The notes: generated from the letters alone by a model not told the origin. A DNA stretch of 38,602 nt from Candidatus Doudnabacteria bacterium (GCA_016199215.1 JACQHB010000008.1:1-38602), one strand, 5' to 3'. Numbered from the stretch's first letter, positions 1 through 9,635 are shown. Translations and numbers: made by a program.

Positions 1-56
1 CTTGCCTGCCAAAAACTTATCCAGCCGTTCTTTTTTATCAGCAGTAAATTTAAGCA

Positions 57-716
57 TTATCGACTATCGATTAAATCCTTAATAACCTGAAAAGCTCTCT
101 CAATCATCAGATCTTCAAAAATTAAAGTTAGTTCATTTGAAACCGAAATCACTTCAATAAAATTGATATTTTCCCAAGCCAAAGCTTTAAGCACAGGGTA
201 ATAAACTCCTGGCAAATGAGCTGTCGGTTCAGCGAACCTGATAACAATAGCTGAAAGGTTGTCTATTTTTTGATTTACATCTTTGCTTGGTATCAATTTC
301 CCGACTTCTCGCGCAATATTGTTGCTGACAATTAAAGTCGTCTCAAATAACCCTTGGGACAAATTAAAAAATTTATCCTGCTTTTGCCTGGAATTGATCA
401 ATCTATGAACTTGCTTTTGAAGATCGAAAGATCGATTGGAATTATTGAATAGAAATTCAATTAAATTTGATTGAATCGTAAAACTACTAATTTTAGGAAA
501 TTTTCTGTTTATAGCAGTCTTATTCAATCTCAGACTCAATCGATGCAGGGCCATGACTATTGCGCCTATAGATGCCTTCTTTAAATTTACCTTCTCGATC
601 CGGGGCTTGAGTCCTTTGGCCAAAGCCGACATGTTAACAATGCCACGAATTAGACCTTCTTCGATTAGAGGCTCTTTTTTTATCTCTTCTTCAATTAATT
701 GGCTGATTGTTCTCAT
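57..716 (-). CDS. ACT-domain-like (aspartate-kinase-like regulatory) protein, putative
   Basis: 219-aa ORF; C-terminal half (LSAIVIRFAEPTAHLPGVYYPVLKALAWENINFIEVISVSNELTLIFED) resembles an ACT domain. Confidence 0.55.
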   Translation of the reverse strand: MRTISQLIEEEIKKEPLIEEGLIRGIVNMSALAKGLKPRIEKVNLKKASIGAIVMALHRLSLRLNKTAINRKFPKISSFTIQSNLIEFLFNNSNRSFDLQKQVHRLINSRQKQDKFFNLSQGLFETTLIVSNNIAREVGKLIPSKDVNQKIDNLSAIVIRFAEPTAHLPGVYYPVLKALAWENINFIEVISVSNELTLIFEDLMIERAFQVIKDLIDSR

Positions 717-817
717 TTGTTATAAATATAACATTTTGTTATTTTTTTGTAAAAACCATCATGAAAATAGACTCTACAACAGTCCTCCCCTAACCTGCAA
801 ATACAAGGAGGAAATTT

Positions 818-1129
818 ATGATTCAACCCATCTACTGTCTGCTTGAGGGACTCGAACAAACTTTGAGGATCAGGTCACGCGATGGCAAGACGTTCTTGAT
901 TGTCGGTGTTTATTGGAGAACAAAAAGCAGCGGGTATTACAAGGTCGATGAAGGAGGAAACACCATGTCAGACATCAGCGAACAGGAGGCCGAACACCAG
1001 CTGATAAATGCTGCAGAGCTTGCAATTTGCCGCAGCCGGTTTCCACTCAAAGAGCAAGGGGAAACCGTCCAACTTGATCAGCTCAAGAATCGCGCCCTTC
1101 TGCATTGTCTTGGACGCCTAGGATGGTAG
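818..1129 (+). CDS. hypothetical protein with possible dual translation starts (ATG 818 and in-frame ATG 965)
   Basis: AAGGAGG 6 nt before ATG818; second AAGGAGG 7 nt before in-frame ATG965; terminator immediately downstream; higher GC than flanks. Confidence 0.65.
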   Translation: MIQPIYCLLEGLEQTLRIRSRDGKTFLIVGVYWRTKSSGYYKVDEGGNTMSDISEQEAEHQLINAAELAICRSRFPLKEQGETVQLDQLKNRALLHCLGRLGW

Positions 1130-1151
1130 TTCGCCAGTCATCCGAGCACCA

Positions 1152-1185
1152 GAGGGTAAGTTCTCGGACTTACCCTCGATTTTTT
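1152..1185 (+). terminator. intrinsic terminator of the 818-1129 gene
   Basis: GAGGGTAAG-TTCTCGGA-CTTACCCTC followed by GATTTTTT; perfect 9-bp stem. Confidence 0.85.
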
Positions 1186-1877
1186 AAAAGATCCGGCCGT
1201 CGTTTTTTTGTCCTCGTAAGCGCTTCGGTCTTCCTCCACTCCGATACTTTCCCGTGGTTGCCGGAAAGTAAAATTTTGGGCACTTTTTTGCCCCTAAAAT
1301 TTTCGGGCCGGGTATATTGCGGATATTCTAAAAGACCTGCCTGTCCGGTAGGCAGGTTCTCTGAGAAGCTCTCATTGACGGTTGATTCAAACTTCCCCAC
1401 CACACCCGGTACCAATCTGGCGACCGTATCTAAAACTGCCATAGCCGGAATTTCTCCACCTGTTAACACAAAATCACCCAAGGAAATTTCCTCGTCAACC
1501 AAGTCGCGAATGCGCTCATCGAAGCCTTCGTAGCGCCCGCAAATCAGTATTAAGGTTTTGTATTGGATTAATCTTTGGGCTATTTTTTGATTGAATGGTT
1601 TCCCTTGTGGGGTCAACAAAATAATTTTTGAATTTTGATTTTTGAATTTTGATTTTATGGTTTTCAGTGCCTTTGCCATAATATCTACTCTGAAAACCAT
1701 TCCAACTCCCCCTCCATATGGCCGATCATCCACGCTGTTGTGCGCGCCTTCCCCCCAATCGCGCAAATTTTTAAGTTCGATCTTTATTAATTTTTTTGCA
1801 AGCGCGCGCTTAATCAAGCTTATGTTGAAATAAGATTGAAAGGCTTCTGGAAACAAAGTAAGTATAATAAATCTCAT
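1170..1877 (-). CDS. trmD: tRNA (guanine-N1)-methyltransferase
   Basis: MRFIILTLFPEAF, GGGVGMV, LLTPQGKPFNQ, CGRYEGFDERIRDL, EISLGDFVLTGGEIPAM, LLEYPQYTRP motifs. Confidence 0.95.
   Translation of the reverse strand: MRFIILTLFPEAFQSYFNISLIKRALAKKLIKIELKNLRDWGEGAHNSVDDRPYGGGVGMVFRVDIMAKALKTIKSKFKNQNSKIILLTPQGKPFNQKIAQRLIQYKTLILICGRYEGFDERIRDLVDEEISLGDFVLTGGEIPAMAVLDTVARLVPGVVGKFESTVNESFSENLPTGQAGLLEYPQYTRPENFRGKKVPKILLSGNHGKVSEWRKTEALTRTKKRRPDLLKNRG
1335..1357. repeat. short palindromic repeat inside trmD (encodes NLPTGQAG)
   Basis: ACCTGCC-TGTCCGGTA-GGCAGGT near-perfect palindrome. Confidence 0.7.
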
Positions 1878-1879
1878 AT

Positions 1880-1942
1880 AGATATTAGATACTAGATATT
1901 AGATATTAGTCAAACCTATCCAATATCGAATATCCAACTATC
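1880..1942. repeat. AT-rich inverted repeat, GATATTAG type
   Basis: AGATATTAGATACTAGATATTAGATATTAG ... CCAATATCGAATATCCAACTATC; left arm 28/30 identical to 6802-6831. Confidence 0.7.
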
Positions 1943-1971
1943 AAAAAATCCCGCTGTCGCGGGATTTTTTT
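1943..1971 (-). terminator. intrinsic terminator after the rpsP-KH operon
   Basis: AAAAAATCCCGC-TGTC-GCGGGATTTTTTT. Confidence 0.85.
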
Positions 1972-2290
1972 ATAGTTTAAACTCGTCGATGTCAGAGGCT
2001 AATTCTTTTTCCGAAGTAGCTTCTCGGTTCTTGCGGAACCCTTCCGGCTCGTAAATCTTCAAATTCACGCGGGATTTGCGCTTGGCTCCGACCACTCGAA
2101 GCAAAGTTCGGATGGACTTGGCGGTTTGTCCCTGCCGGCCGATCACCTGACCCATGTCTTCTTGGTGAAGGTGAAGGGTAATCAGCACTCCCATCTCATC
2201 AACCGTGCGCTCTGTTTTGACATCTTCTGGATGGTCAACCAAAGCTCTCACGACATATTCAACAAACTCTTGGTCTTGTTCTTGTGCCAT
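1970..2290 (-). CDS. khpA: KH-domain RNA-binding protein (KhpA-like)
   Basis: VIGRQGQTAKSIRTLLRVVGAK KH motif; located next to rpsP and trmD. Confidence 0.8.
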   Translation of the reverse strand: MAQEQDQEFVEYVVRALVDHPEDVKTERTVDEMGVLITLHLHQEDMGQVIGRQGQTAKSIRTLLRVVGAKRKSRVNLKIYEPEGFRKNREATSEKELASDIDEFKL

Positions 2291-2421
2291 GTTGGTAAAT
2301 TAAAATTCTGTAAAGAACTGACTTGAGGCGGTCGACCTTGGTATACTGCCTGCGCATCAGAATTAAAGACATTATAACAAAACAAGCGCTTTTGTCAAAG
2401 CGCTTGAGCCGCGTCTTCTTA

Positions 2422-2778
2422 TTAAGAAGCTGTCGGGGTTGGGGAGGGTTCGGTTTTCGCTTCCGCGGAAGCCGCGGGAGCGGGAGAGGCTTGGGCTGGC
2501 TCATCCTTTTTCTTTGGTTTCCAAGCCTTAACTTTCTTGCTTGTAATAAATTGCTTGTCCACGAAAAGATTGTGGACTGTGGGAGAGAGTTGAATGTTTT
2601 TGGCAAGCCAGAACTTCAGCCGGTCTTGGTCTTTGATCCCGAAATCTTTGCTCCTGGGATTGTAATGGCCCAGGACTTCCAGGAATTTCTTGGAAGCGGA
2701 CCGATGCGCTTCTGCCAAAACAATCCGGAAGGTCGGACGATTTTTAGTGCCTGTTCGTTGTAATCGAATGGTTAGCAT
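2422..2778 (-). CDS. rpsP: 30S ribosomal protein S16
   Basis: MLTIRLQRTGTKNRPTFRIVLAEAHRSASKKFLEVLGHYNP. Confidence 0.95.
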   Translation of the reverse strand: MLTIRLQRTGTKNRPTFRIVLAEAHRSASKKFLEVLGHYNPRSKDFGIKDQDRLKFWLAKNIQLSPTVHNLFVDKQFITSKKVKAWKPKKKDEPAQASPAPAASAEAKTEPSPTPTAS

Positions 2779-2812
2779 GACTTGAAAAGTATAACAAAAA
2801 ACTGATTCCGGG

Positions 2813-3445
2813 TCAACCCCGTCTTCCGGCAGGCAGGCGGCTTCTAAAGTGCCTTCTGATCCACCAAATGATTACGATGACGATGACAATAACAATGACC
2901 GCGTCAAATTTCCTGAAGTAGCTTTCAAGTAAAGTCCAATTTTGTCCCAATTTCACTCCTAACCAGGCCAAAAAAAACGACCAAATCAGAGAGCCGGCAA
3001 AAGTGTAGAAAACAAACGGCAAAAATTTGACCTTGCCAATCCCTGCAGGAATCGAAATAAAAGTCCGGACAACCGGCAGAACGCGGCCAATAAACGAGGA
3101 GAGACTACCGAATTTTTTGAAAAACTTTTCAGTCAGCTCTAAATCGTGTTGGCTGATCAAGACAAATCTTCCGTATTTAATGATCAAAGGCCGTCCTCCA
3201 TAATAGCCTAAAGCATAAGTAATCACAGAACCAACTACAGACCCGACTGCCCCAGCCAAACCCAAACCCCACAGATTGAATCTTCCGCTTTCAATCAAAA
3301 AACCGCTGAATGGCATAATAATTTCCGAAGGCAAAGGAATGGCGGCTGATTCAACAGCCATGAGCAAGGCAACGCCAACGTAGCCAAGTTGATCGATGGT
3401 TGAGGTTATGAAGTTAGTGACGGCGAGAATAAGATCAGTGAACAT
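2813..3445 (-). CDS. DedA family membrane protein
   Basis: ESAAIPLPSEIIMPFSGFL, GRVLPVVRTFISIPAGIGKV. Confidence 0.92.
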   Translation of the reverse strand: MFTDLILAVTNFITSTIDQLGYVGVALLMAVESAAIPLPSEIIMPFSGFLIESGRFNLWGLGLAGAVGSVVGSVITYALGYYGGRPLIIKYGRFVLISQHDLELTEKFFKKFGSLSSFIGRVLPVVRTFISIPAGIGKVKFLPFVFYTFAGSLIWSFFLAWLGVKLGQNWTLLESYFRKFDAVIVIVIVIVIIWWIRRHFRSRLPAGRRG

Positions 3446-3450
3446 GTTAG

Positions 3451-3548
3451 AAATTCAAAATCCAAAATTCAGAGCACAAATATATTTTAAATTTAAATAT
3501 TTAATTATTAAACCTTATTTGGATTTTGTGCTTTGAGCTTTGTGTTTT
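3451..3548. repeat. AT-rich inverted repeat, TTTGAATTTTG type, without an ORF
   Basis: Left arm AAATTCAAAATCCAAAATTCAGAGCACAAATA is 30/32 identical to the left arm at 20731-20762; right arm 3513-3548. Confidence 0.75.
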
Positions 3549-6003
3549 ATTCGGCTATTTCTTCTGCCTTTTCAAGTTTAACTGATAATATCTTGGAAAT
3601 GCCATCTTCGCCCATTGTCACCCCATACAATGTATGGCCCTGGCGCATGGTTTCCCGGTTGTGGGTGATGGTAATAAACTGAGTTTGGTTGACGAGGGTG
3701 CCTAAAATTTTGGCAAACCGGATTGAATTGGCTTCATCAAGCGCGGCATCCACCTCGTCCAAAACCACGAACGGCGAAGGGTAAGACGCGAGCATACTGC
3801 AAAGCAGGGCAATCGCGGTTAGCGCCCGCTCTCCTCCTGAAAGAGCGGCGATGGTTGCTAATTTTTTTCCGGGCGGTGTTGCCCGAATCTCAATTCCGAT
3901 AATTTCCTTGGAGCTTTTACTGGCTTCTTGGCTGCTTGTTTCTTCTTCCAGGATTTCCTGCTCCGCTTCAGTCCGCACCACCTCTTCCCGCAGCAAACTC
4001 ATTGTTGCCCGGCCTCCATTGAACAAGATTCGAAAAAATTCTGAAAATTTACCTGAAATTTTATCAAAAGCTTGGTCAAACTGTTTTTTGATAATCTCAT
4101 CCAGGTCGGAAATTATCGCTGTCAGATCCGCAACGCCCTTTTCCAAGTCCGATGCCTGGGAAGTTAAGTATTCAAAGCGCTCGGCTGTTTCCCGATATTC
4201 ATTGAGTGTTGTCTCATCGATGCCGCCGGCTAATTCGAGCTGGTGTTTTAACTTTTCAATCTTGCTGGTAAGCTCCGGGTCTGTCTGAAGTTTCTTGCAA
4301 TTTGCAAGCTCTGCCGCTTTTTGGCCCAAAGCTTCGGAAGCCTCCTTCATCAGGCCGTCTTTGAGGGTGCTGAACCTGGTTTCCTGAATTAAAATCTGGT
4401 TCTGCTCCTCTTTCAGTTTGGCTAAAGCCACGGTCTTTTCCCGGAACTTTTTTTCTTCCTCGGCCAAAAACGATCGCTTGTTCCGGTCTTCCAATTTCAC
4501 TTTTGCCAAAGAGGCCCGCAGGTCCTCTACCTGCCTGTTTAATTGAGTCAGATTATTATTTAACTCCTGCTCTCGTTTAAAAAGTTCATTTTTAAATTCT
4601 TCCGGATTGCTCTTAAGGAGGCTTTTGATTTGGTTAAGCTTGGCATTAGCCGACTCAAGCTGTTCGGAATAAGCCTGCTTCAGTACCTTGCCCTCAACCA
4701 TCCTAAGCTCTAACCGATGCAGCTGCTCCCTGGCTTCGGCTGGAGCCGGGAATGAATTAGTCCTGCTGACAAAATTTGAAACCAATTGCCGGAGCCTGTT
4801 TTTGACAAGATCAAGATTATCGACTTGCAGACTATCCAAAATCTGATTGAACTCGGACGCAAACTTTTCAAAATCCGGCCGTGATCGGCTGTTTGCCTGC
4901 TCACGTAAACTGTTTAGAGACTCCTCGTCTTTTTTGTACTCCACAGTCAATTTCTTAAGCTTGGCGGATAAGACGTCAACTTGCCGTTCCAAATCCAATT
5001 TTTCCGCGTTCAGGCTTTTCTGGTCGATGTTTCCCGGAACCAAATCCGCCTTGATCTTGCCTCTGATTTCCGCCAGGTCTTCCTGCAGTTTATATTTTCT
5101 TGCTTCCAGTCCGTCAATTTGATTGGATAATTCATAAAGGTAAGCGCCAGACTCCCTGCTTTGCCGCTCTTCAATCTCCAAATTTTTCTGGAACTGCTCG
5201 ATTGCTTGCGTGATTTCCGCCACTTCCCGCTTTTTAATGGACAAGCCCTTTCCGATTGAGAGCAGTTCGTTTTCCAATTCAAAAAGTTTACTGCCAAAAA
5301 ATTCAAGATTAAGGCTTGCCAATTCAGAGGCAACGGCTTCCCGCTCCTCCATGCGCTTGGCCTGACGCTTCAAGGATCTAAGCCTGGGCTCAATTTCGGA
5401 AATCAAAGCCGAGACCTGACTTAAATTTTCCCTGGTCTGCTCAAGCCGCCGCAGGGTCTTGTCCCTCTTCATATAATAAGGCTTGACTCCCGCGGCCTCC
5501 TCGACCAGTCCTTTAATTTCAGCAGGGCCGGCCAAAATCAATTGATCGATAGTTCCCTGGCCAATGACAGCGTAATTAGAGGCGCCAAACCCCGACTTTA
5601 GCAGAGCTTCAACAATATCGAAAAGGCGGCTTTTCTGGTTGTTCACCAAATATTCAGACTCCCCGTCGCGGAACAATCGGCGCCGGATTTCCACTTCCGA
5701 ATATTCAAACGGCAATTTCCGGTCTTTGTTGTCGAAAGTCAACGCCACCTCGGCCATAGAAAGCCTGGTTTTCTTGTCAGAGCCCGCGAAAATCACGTCT
5801 TCCGATTTCTTCCCGCGCAAAAGCTTAAGCGACTGCTCCCCGGTAACCCACCTGATCGCGTCCGCGATATTTGATTTGCCGGAACCATTGGGTCCGACAA
5901 TTGCAGTCAAACCCGGCTCGAAATCCAGGATGGTTTTGTGGGCAAAAGATTTGAATCCGTGCAGTTCTAGCCTTTTAAGATACATAGGAAATTCAAAATG
6001 CAA
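3547..6003 (-). CDS. smc: SMC-family chromosome segregation ATPase, short form (818 aa)
   Basis: Walker A GPNGSGKSNIADAI; signature LSGGERALTAIALL; Walker B PFVVLDEVDAALDEAN; long coiled coil. Confidence 0.9.
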   Translation of the reverse strand: MHFEFPMYLKRLELHGFKSFAHKTILDFEPGLTAIVGPNGSGKSNIADAIRWVTGEQSLKLLRGKKSEDVIFAGSDKKTRLSMAEVALTFDNKDRKLPFEYSEVEIRRRLFRDGESEYLVNNQKSRLFDIVEALLKSGFGASNYAVIGQGTIDQLILAGPAEIKGLVEEAAGVKPYYMKRDKTLRRLEQTRENLSQVSALISEIEPRLRSLKRQAKRMEEREAVASELASLNLEFFGSKLFELENELLSIGKGLSIKKREVAEITQAIEQFQKNLEIEERQSRESGAYLYELSNQIDGLEARKYKLQEDLAEIRGKIKADLVPGNIDQKSLNAEKLDLERQVDVLSAKLKKLTVEYKKDEESLNSLREQANSRSRPDFEKFASEFNQILDSLQVDNLDLVKNRLRQLVSNFVSRTNSFPAPAEAREQLHRLELRMVEGKVLKQAYSEQLESANAKLNQIKSLLKSNPEEFKNELFKREQELNNNLTQLNRQVEDLRASLAKVKLEDRNKRSFLAEEEKKFREKTVALAKLKEEQNQILIQETRFSTLKDGLMKEASEALGQKAAELANCKKLQTDPELTSKIEKLKHQLELAGGIDETTLNEYRETAERFEYLTSQASDLEKGVADLTAIISDLDEIIKKQFDQAFDKISGKFSEFFRILFNGGRATMSLLREEVVRTEAEQEILEEETSSQEASKSSKEIIGIEIRATPPGKKLATIAALSGGERALTAIALLCSMLASYPSPFVVLDEVDAALDEANSIRFAKILGTLVNQTQFITITHNRETMRQGHTLYGVTMGEDGISKILSVKLEKAEEIAE

Positions 6004-6100
6004 AAGTCAAAATACAAAATGACAAATCAAAATTAAAAATTATTCTCTTTGCATTTTTAATTACACCTTGATTTTTGATCTTTGATTTTTGATTTCTCAT
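5996..6100. repeat. AT-rich inverted repeat region between smc and rnc
   Basis: TCAAAATTAAAAAT ... ATTTTTAATTACACCTTGATTTTTG arms around TATTCTCTTTGC. Confidence 0.55.
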
Positions 6101-6103
6101 AGG

Positions 6104-6787
6104 TTAAAAGTCTGAAATTTCAAGGCCATTTTTCGCGGCCGCCACTTCGGCCTCTTGTTTGGAAGGCCCCACGCCCTTGGCAATCTGTTTCTGGTTGATA
6201 AACACCCCAACCTCAAAATTTTTGTTATGGTCTGGCCCCCATTCGCCCAAGACTATGTAGTGCGGGGTCACGCCCAATTTTTCCTGAGCCAATTCCTGAA
6301 ACTTGCTCTTCGGATCCAGGACCTCTCCTTCTTCAACAATCGATTGGAGCTTCCCAATAATATTTGCCGTGATAAAGGTTTTTGAGGTTTCAAATCCGGA
6401 ATCCAGGTAAATTGCGCCGATTAAGGCTTCCAGGGCGTTTGCCAAAATCACCTGCCTGGCTCGCCCGATATCTTTTGATTCCCCTTTTGAAAGCAGGATG
6501 TGCTCCTCCAGCCCCAGACTGTTTGCGACATCAGAAAGCATTTTGTAATTAACCAAGGCGGAGCGGAAATTAGTCAGCTCGCCTTCCGGGTTTGGATAAT
6601 TGCGGTAAAGATATTCCGTGGTGATCAATTCCAAAACCGCGTCTCCCAAAAACTCTAATCGTTCGTTGTGCGGCAGAGGCCATTTGCGGTTTTCATTCAG
6701 GTATGACCGGTGGGTCAACGCGCTTTTGAGCAAATCTTTGTCTTTGAATTTTATATTGATTTTGTTTTCTAGCTTTTCTAAATCCAT
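6104..6787 (-). CDS. rnc: ribonuclease III
   Basis: NERLEFLGDAVLELITTEYLY, EALIGAIYLDSGF, C-terminal dsRBD. Confidence 0.95.
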   Translation of the reverse strand: MDLEKLENKINIKFKDKDLLKSALTHRSYLNENRKWPLPHNERLEFLGDAVLELITTEYLYRNYPNPEGELTNFRSALVNYKMLSDVANSLGLEEHILLSKGESKDIGRARQVILANALEALIGAIYLDSGFETSKTFITANIIGKLQSIVEEGEVLDPKSKFQELAQEKLGVTPHYIVLGEWGPDHNKNFEVGVFINQKQIAKGVGPSKQEAEVAAAKNGLEISDF

Positions 6788-6801
6788 TGTTTTCTTCTTT
6801 C

Positions 6802-6877
6802 AGATATTGGATACTGGATATTAGATATTAGCGATCATCACTCACCAATAGCCAATATCAAATATCTAATATCAATA
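6802..6877. repeat. AT-rich inverted repeat, GATATTAG type
   Basis: AGATATTGGATACTGGATATTAGATATTAG ... CCAATATCAAATATCTAATATC. Confidence 0.7.
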
Positions 6878-6884
6878 ATTATTC

Positions 6885-6959
6885 TGGTGGGCGGTAGAGG
6901 ATTCGAACCTCTGACCCTTTCTACGTCAAAGAAATGCTCTACCACTGAGCTAACCGCCC
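6885..6959 (-). tRNA. tRNA-Val (GAC), CCA encoded
   Basis: GGGCGGTTAGCTCAGTGGTAGAGC...TTTCT TTGACGT AGAAA...AGAGGTTCGAATCCTCT ACCGCCCACCA. Confidence 0.93.
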
Positions 6960-6961
6960 CT

Positions 6962-7609
6962 TTAAGATGCTACTTCTGGCAAAATGGCTGCTTGCTCCTC
7001 TTCTAATTTTAGCGGTTTCACTAACTCTTGAAAAGCCAAAACCCAGCAAATTTGAGTAAAAACCAAGGGCAGGGATGCCAGAAGCAAAAAAAACAAGGCC
7101 ACGAAAGCCATCCCTATACTACCATAAAACTGGAAAAAAACAACCGCGGCGATGGCGGGAAAAAGCGCGCTTATTAAAAATAAAATGATACTGAGGATAA
7201 TCAGAATTGGCCAATGTTTGGCCCACAAAGTAAGGGCTGACGAAAAACTGTCAGGGGCTTTCATATCATGCAAGACCACAAACAACAGGCTTAATTCCAG
7301 GAGCGAGGAAACAAAAACAAAGACCGGAACAAATGCCACGACAGACCAAATATAAACCAGCCATAAAAAAATTGCCGCAAAAAAAGCAAGCAGTGTTATT
7401 CGGCCAACAAAGAAACTTCCAGCCTTAAACGATTTGGCAAAATCCGTTTCCCGCTTATCGATCAGCGCGGCAATCGCAGCAACCAAGCCTGGCTTGGCCC
7501 AAGGATAAACAACAACAGAAAACAACAACAGGCCGTAGGGCCACAAAAACCGGTTGGTCTGGGTAAGTCCTAAGGCCTGCCTGAAAATTTTTGAAAAAGG
7601 AAACGGCAT
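6962..7609 (-). CDS. multi-pass membrane protein, function unknown
   Basis: 215-aa hydrophobic ORF with several TM segments. Confidence 0.6.
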   Translation of the reverse strand: MPFPFSKIFRQALGLTQTNRFLWPYGLLLFSVVVYPWAKPGLVAAIAALIDKRETDFAKSFKAGSFFVGRITLLAFFAAIFLWLVYIWSVVAFVPVFVFVSSLLELSLLFVVLHDMKAPDSFSSALTLWAKHWPILIILSIILFLISALFPAIAAVVFFQFYGSIGMAFVALFFLLLASLPLVFTQICWVLAFQELVKPLKLEEEQAAILPEVAS

Positions 7610-7742
7610 CCAGTAGTAGAAAATTGATTAATGATTTATCCAGCGCTTTGCAGAATACATCACAGCTTGCTGCAAAAAAATGGTTATTTTTATTATTAGC
7701 CGGGTAATAATCTAATTTGTAAACAAATATCAATTTTCACTA

Positions 7743-9635
7743 CTATGCGGAAGCTTGGGATAGTCCTTTGCCTGCCAGAATCTGGGATTCTTTGTTGATT
7801 AACTTGTGTTTTGGCAAAATGTCCAAAACCATGGACTCAAACTCATCCCTCTCAATAGTTTCCACCTCTATCAAACGGTGAGCGATTTTGTCCAGATATT
7901 TGCGATATTTTTTAAGCACCTCAACGGAAGTTTTATAAGCCCGGTCTATGAATCCCGAAACTTCTTCGTCGATCTTGGCCGCGACTTTTTCAGAATAATT
8001 CTTCTGTTCAGCAATTTCCCTCCCCAAAAAAATCATTTCATGAGTTTCGCCAAAGGTCATTGGACCCAAATTTTCCGACATACCGTAAGCGGTCACCAGT
8101 TTGCGCGCCAAATTGGTCGCGATTTTAAGATCATTGGACGCCCCGGTGGTCAGTTCGTTGAAGATCATTTTCTCCGTGGCATACCCGCCGAGAGAAACAG
8201 CCAGCTCCGCCAAAAATTCGGACTTCGAATGAAGATTCCGATCTTCGGTCGGAAGCTTCATGGTATAACCAGCGGCTCTGCCGCGGGAAACAATCGAGAC
8301 TTTATGCACCGGGTCAGCATGCGGCATAACCGAAGCCACCAGCGCGTGCCCTGCTTCATGCCAAGCCGCGATTTCTTTTTCCTGTTTGGAAAGCAGGTGG
8401 CTTTTCCGCTCAGGACCAAGCATAACTTTCTCAATGGCGGCAATCAGGTCAAGCTGGCCGATTTTGTGCTGGTTTTTGCGCGCGGCAAGAATCGCTCCCT
8501 CGTTCATCAAATTGGAAATGTCAGCGCCAGAAAAACCCGGAGTTCGTTCCGCGATGCTGCGAAGATTTACTTCACCTGCCAGGGGCTTGCCTTTGGCATG
8601 AACCTTTAAAATAGCTTCGCGGTCAGCAATATCAGGCAAATCAAGAATCACCTGGCGGTCAAACCTGCCAGGGCGAAGCAGAGCCGGATCCAGGACATCA
8701 GGCCTGTTGGTGGCAGCGATCACAATCACATTGGTCTCGGATTCAAATCCATCCATTTCAACTAAAATCTGGTTTAATGTCTGCTCGCGCTCATCATGCG
8801 ATCCGCCCAAACCAGCGCCGCGCTGGCGGCCGACCGCGTCGATTTCATCAATAAAGACAATGCAAGGCGCGTTTCTTTTTGCCCGCTTAAACAAATCCCG
8901 GACGCGGGACGCGCCAACGCCGACAAACATTTCCACAAATTCAGACCCGGAGATATGGAAAAACGGAACATTAGCTTCCCCGGCAATGGCCCGGGCAACC
9001 AAAGTCTTGCCCACTCCAGGAGGGCCCAGGAGCAATACGCCTCTTGGAATACGCGCGCCCAAAGAGAAAAACTTTTGCGGGAAGCGCAAAAATTCGACAA
9101 TCTCCTTCAATTCTTCTTTTGCCTCTTTCACTCCGGCCACGTCAGAAAAAGTAATCCGTTTTCTGCGGTCTGACTGTTCAAGAAGCTTCGCGCCTGATTG
9201 GCCAAACGACATTGCCCGATTGTTTGAACCGGCAACCTGGCGCATAAGAAACCATATAAATCCGGCAATCAAAATAAATGGGATCAAAAATGGAAGGATG
9301 GTTGAAATAATAAACGAAGAAGATCCTCCGCCCTTGACATCAATCTGGATCTCTTGAATTTTGGTTGAATCAACTCCGTAATTTTTCAAAGTTTCGGAAA
9401 AAGCGACTTCTTCTTCCTTGCTGGAAAATTGTTTGCCGCCGTCTTTAAGATATGCGGTTAATGAATCGCCGGAAATCTCAATCTTGCTGATCTGACCGGC
9501 GTTGGCTTCGTCCGCGATTTGGGAAATCGGAACCGTGGGGATATCTTTATCTGATGTATTAAAAAAACTGAAAGCAGCCGCTACCAAAATAAAGATGGCG
9601 AAAATAATGAGTATATTCTTGAAAAGTTTATTCAT
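7743..9635 (-). CDS. ftsH: ATP-dependent zinc metalloprotease FtsH
   Basis: [38 protein letters not shown]; likely start MNKLFKN (ORF open to 9674). Confidence 0.96.
   Translation of the reverse strand: MNKLFKNILIIFAIFILVAAAFSFFNTSDKDIPTVPISQIADEANAGQISKIEISGDSLTAYLKDGGKQFSSKEEEVAFSETLKNYGVDSTKIQEIQIDVKGGGSSSFIISTILPFLIPFILIAGFIWFLMRQVAGSNNRAMSFGQSGAKLLEQSDRRKRITFSDVAGVKEAKEELKEIVEFLRFPQKFFSLGARIPRGVLLLGPPGVGKTLVARAIAGEANVPFFHISGSEFVEMFVGVGASRVRDLFKRAKRNAPCIVFIDEIDAVGRQRGAGLGGSHDEREQTLNQILVEMDGFESETNVIVIAATNRPDVLDPALLRPGRFDRQVILDLPDIADREAILKVHAKGKPLAGEVNLRSIAERTPGFSGADISNLMNEGAILAARKNQHKIGQLDLIAAIEKVMLGPERKSHLLSKQEKEIAAWHEAGHALVASVMPHADPVHKVSIVSRGRAAGYTMKLPTEDRNLHSKSEFLAELAVSLGGYATEKMIFNELTTGASNDLKIATNLARKLVTAYGMSENLGPMTFGETHEMIFLGREIAEQKNYSEKVAAKIDEEVSGFIDRAYKTSVEVLKKYRKYLDKIAHRLIEVETIERDEFESMVLDILPKHKLINKESQILAGKGLSQASA

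Noticed and set aside
1335-1357. LPTGQAG in TrmD as an LPXTG-like sortase signal
   Set aside because: Located inside a cytoplasmic enzyme, encoded by a palindromic repeat, with no TM or basic tail after it
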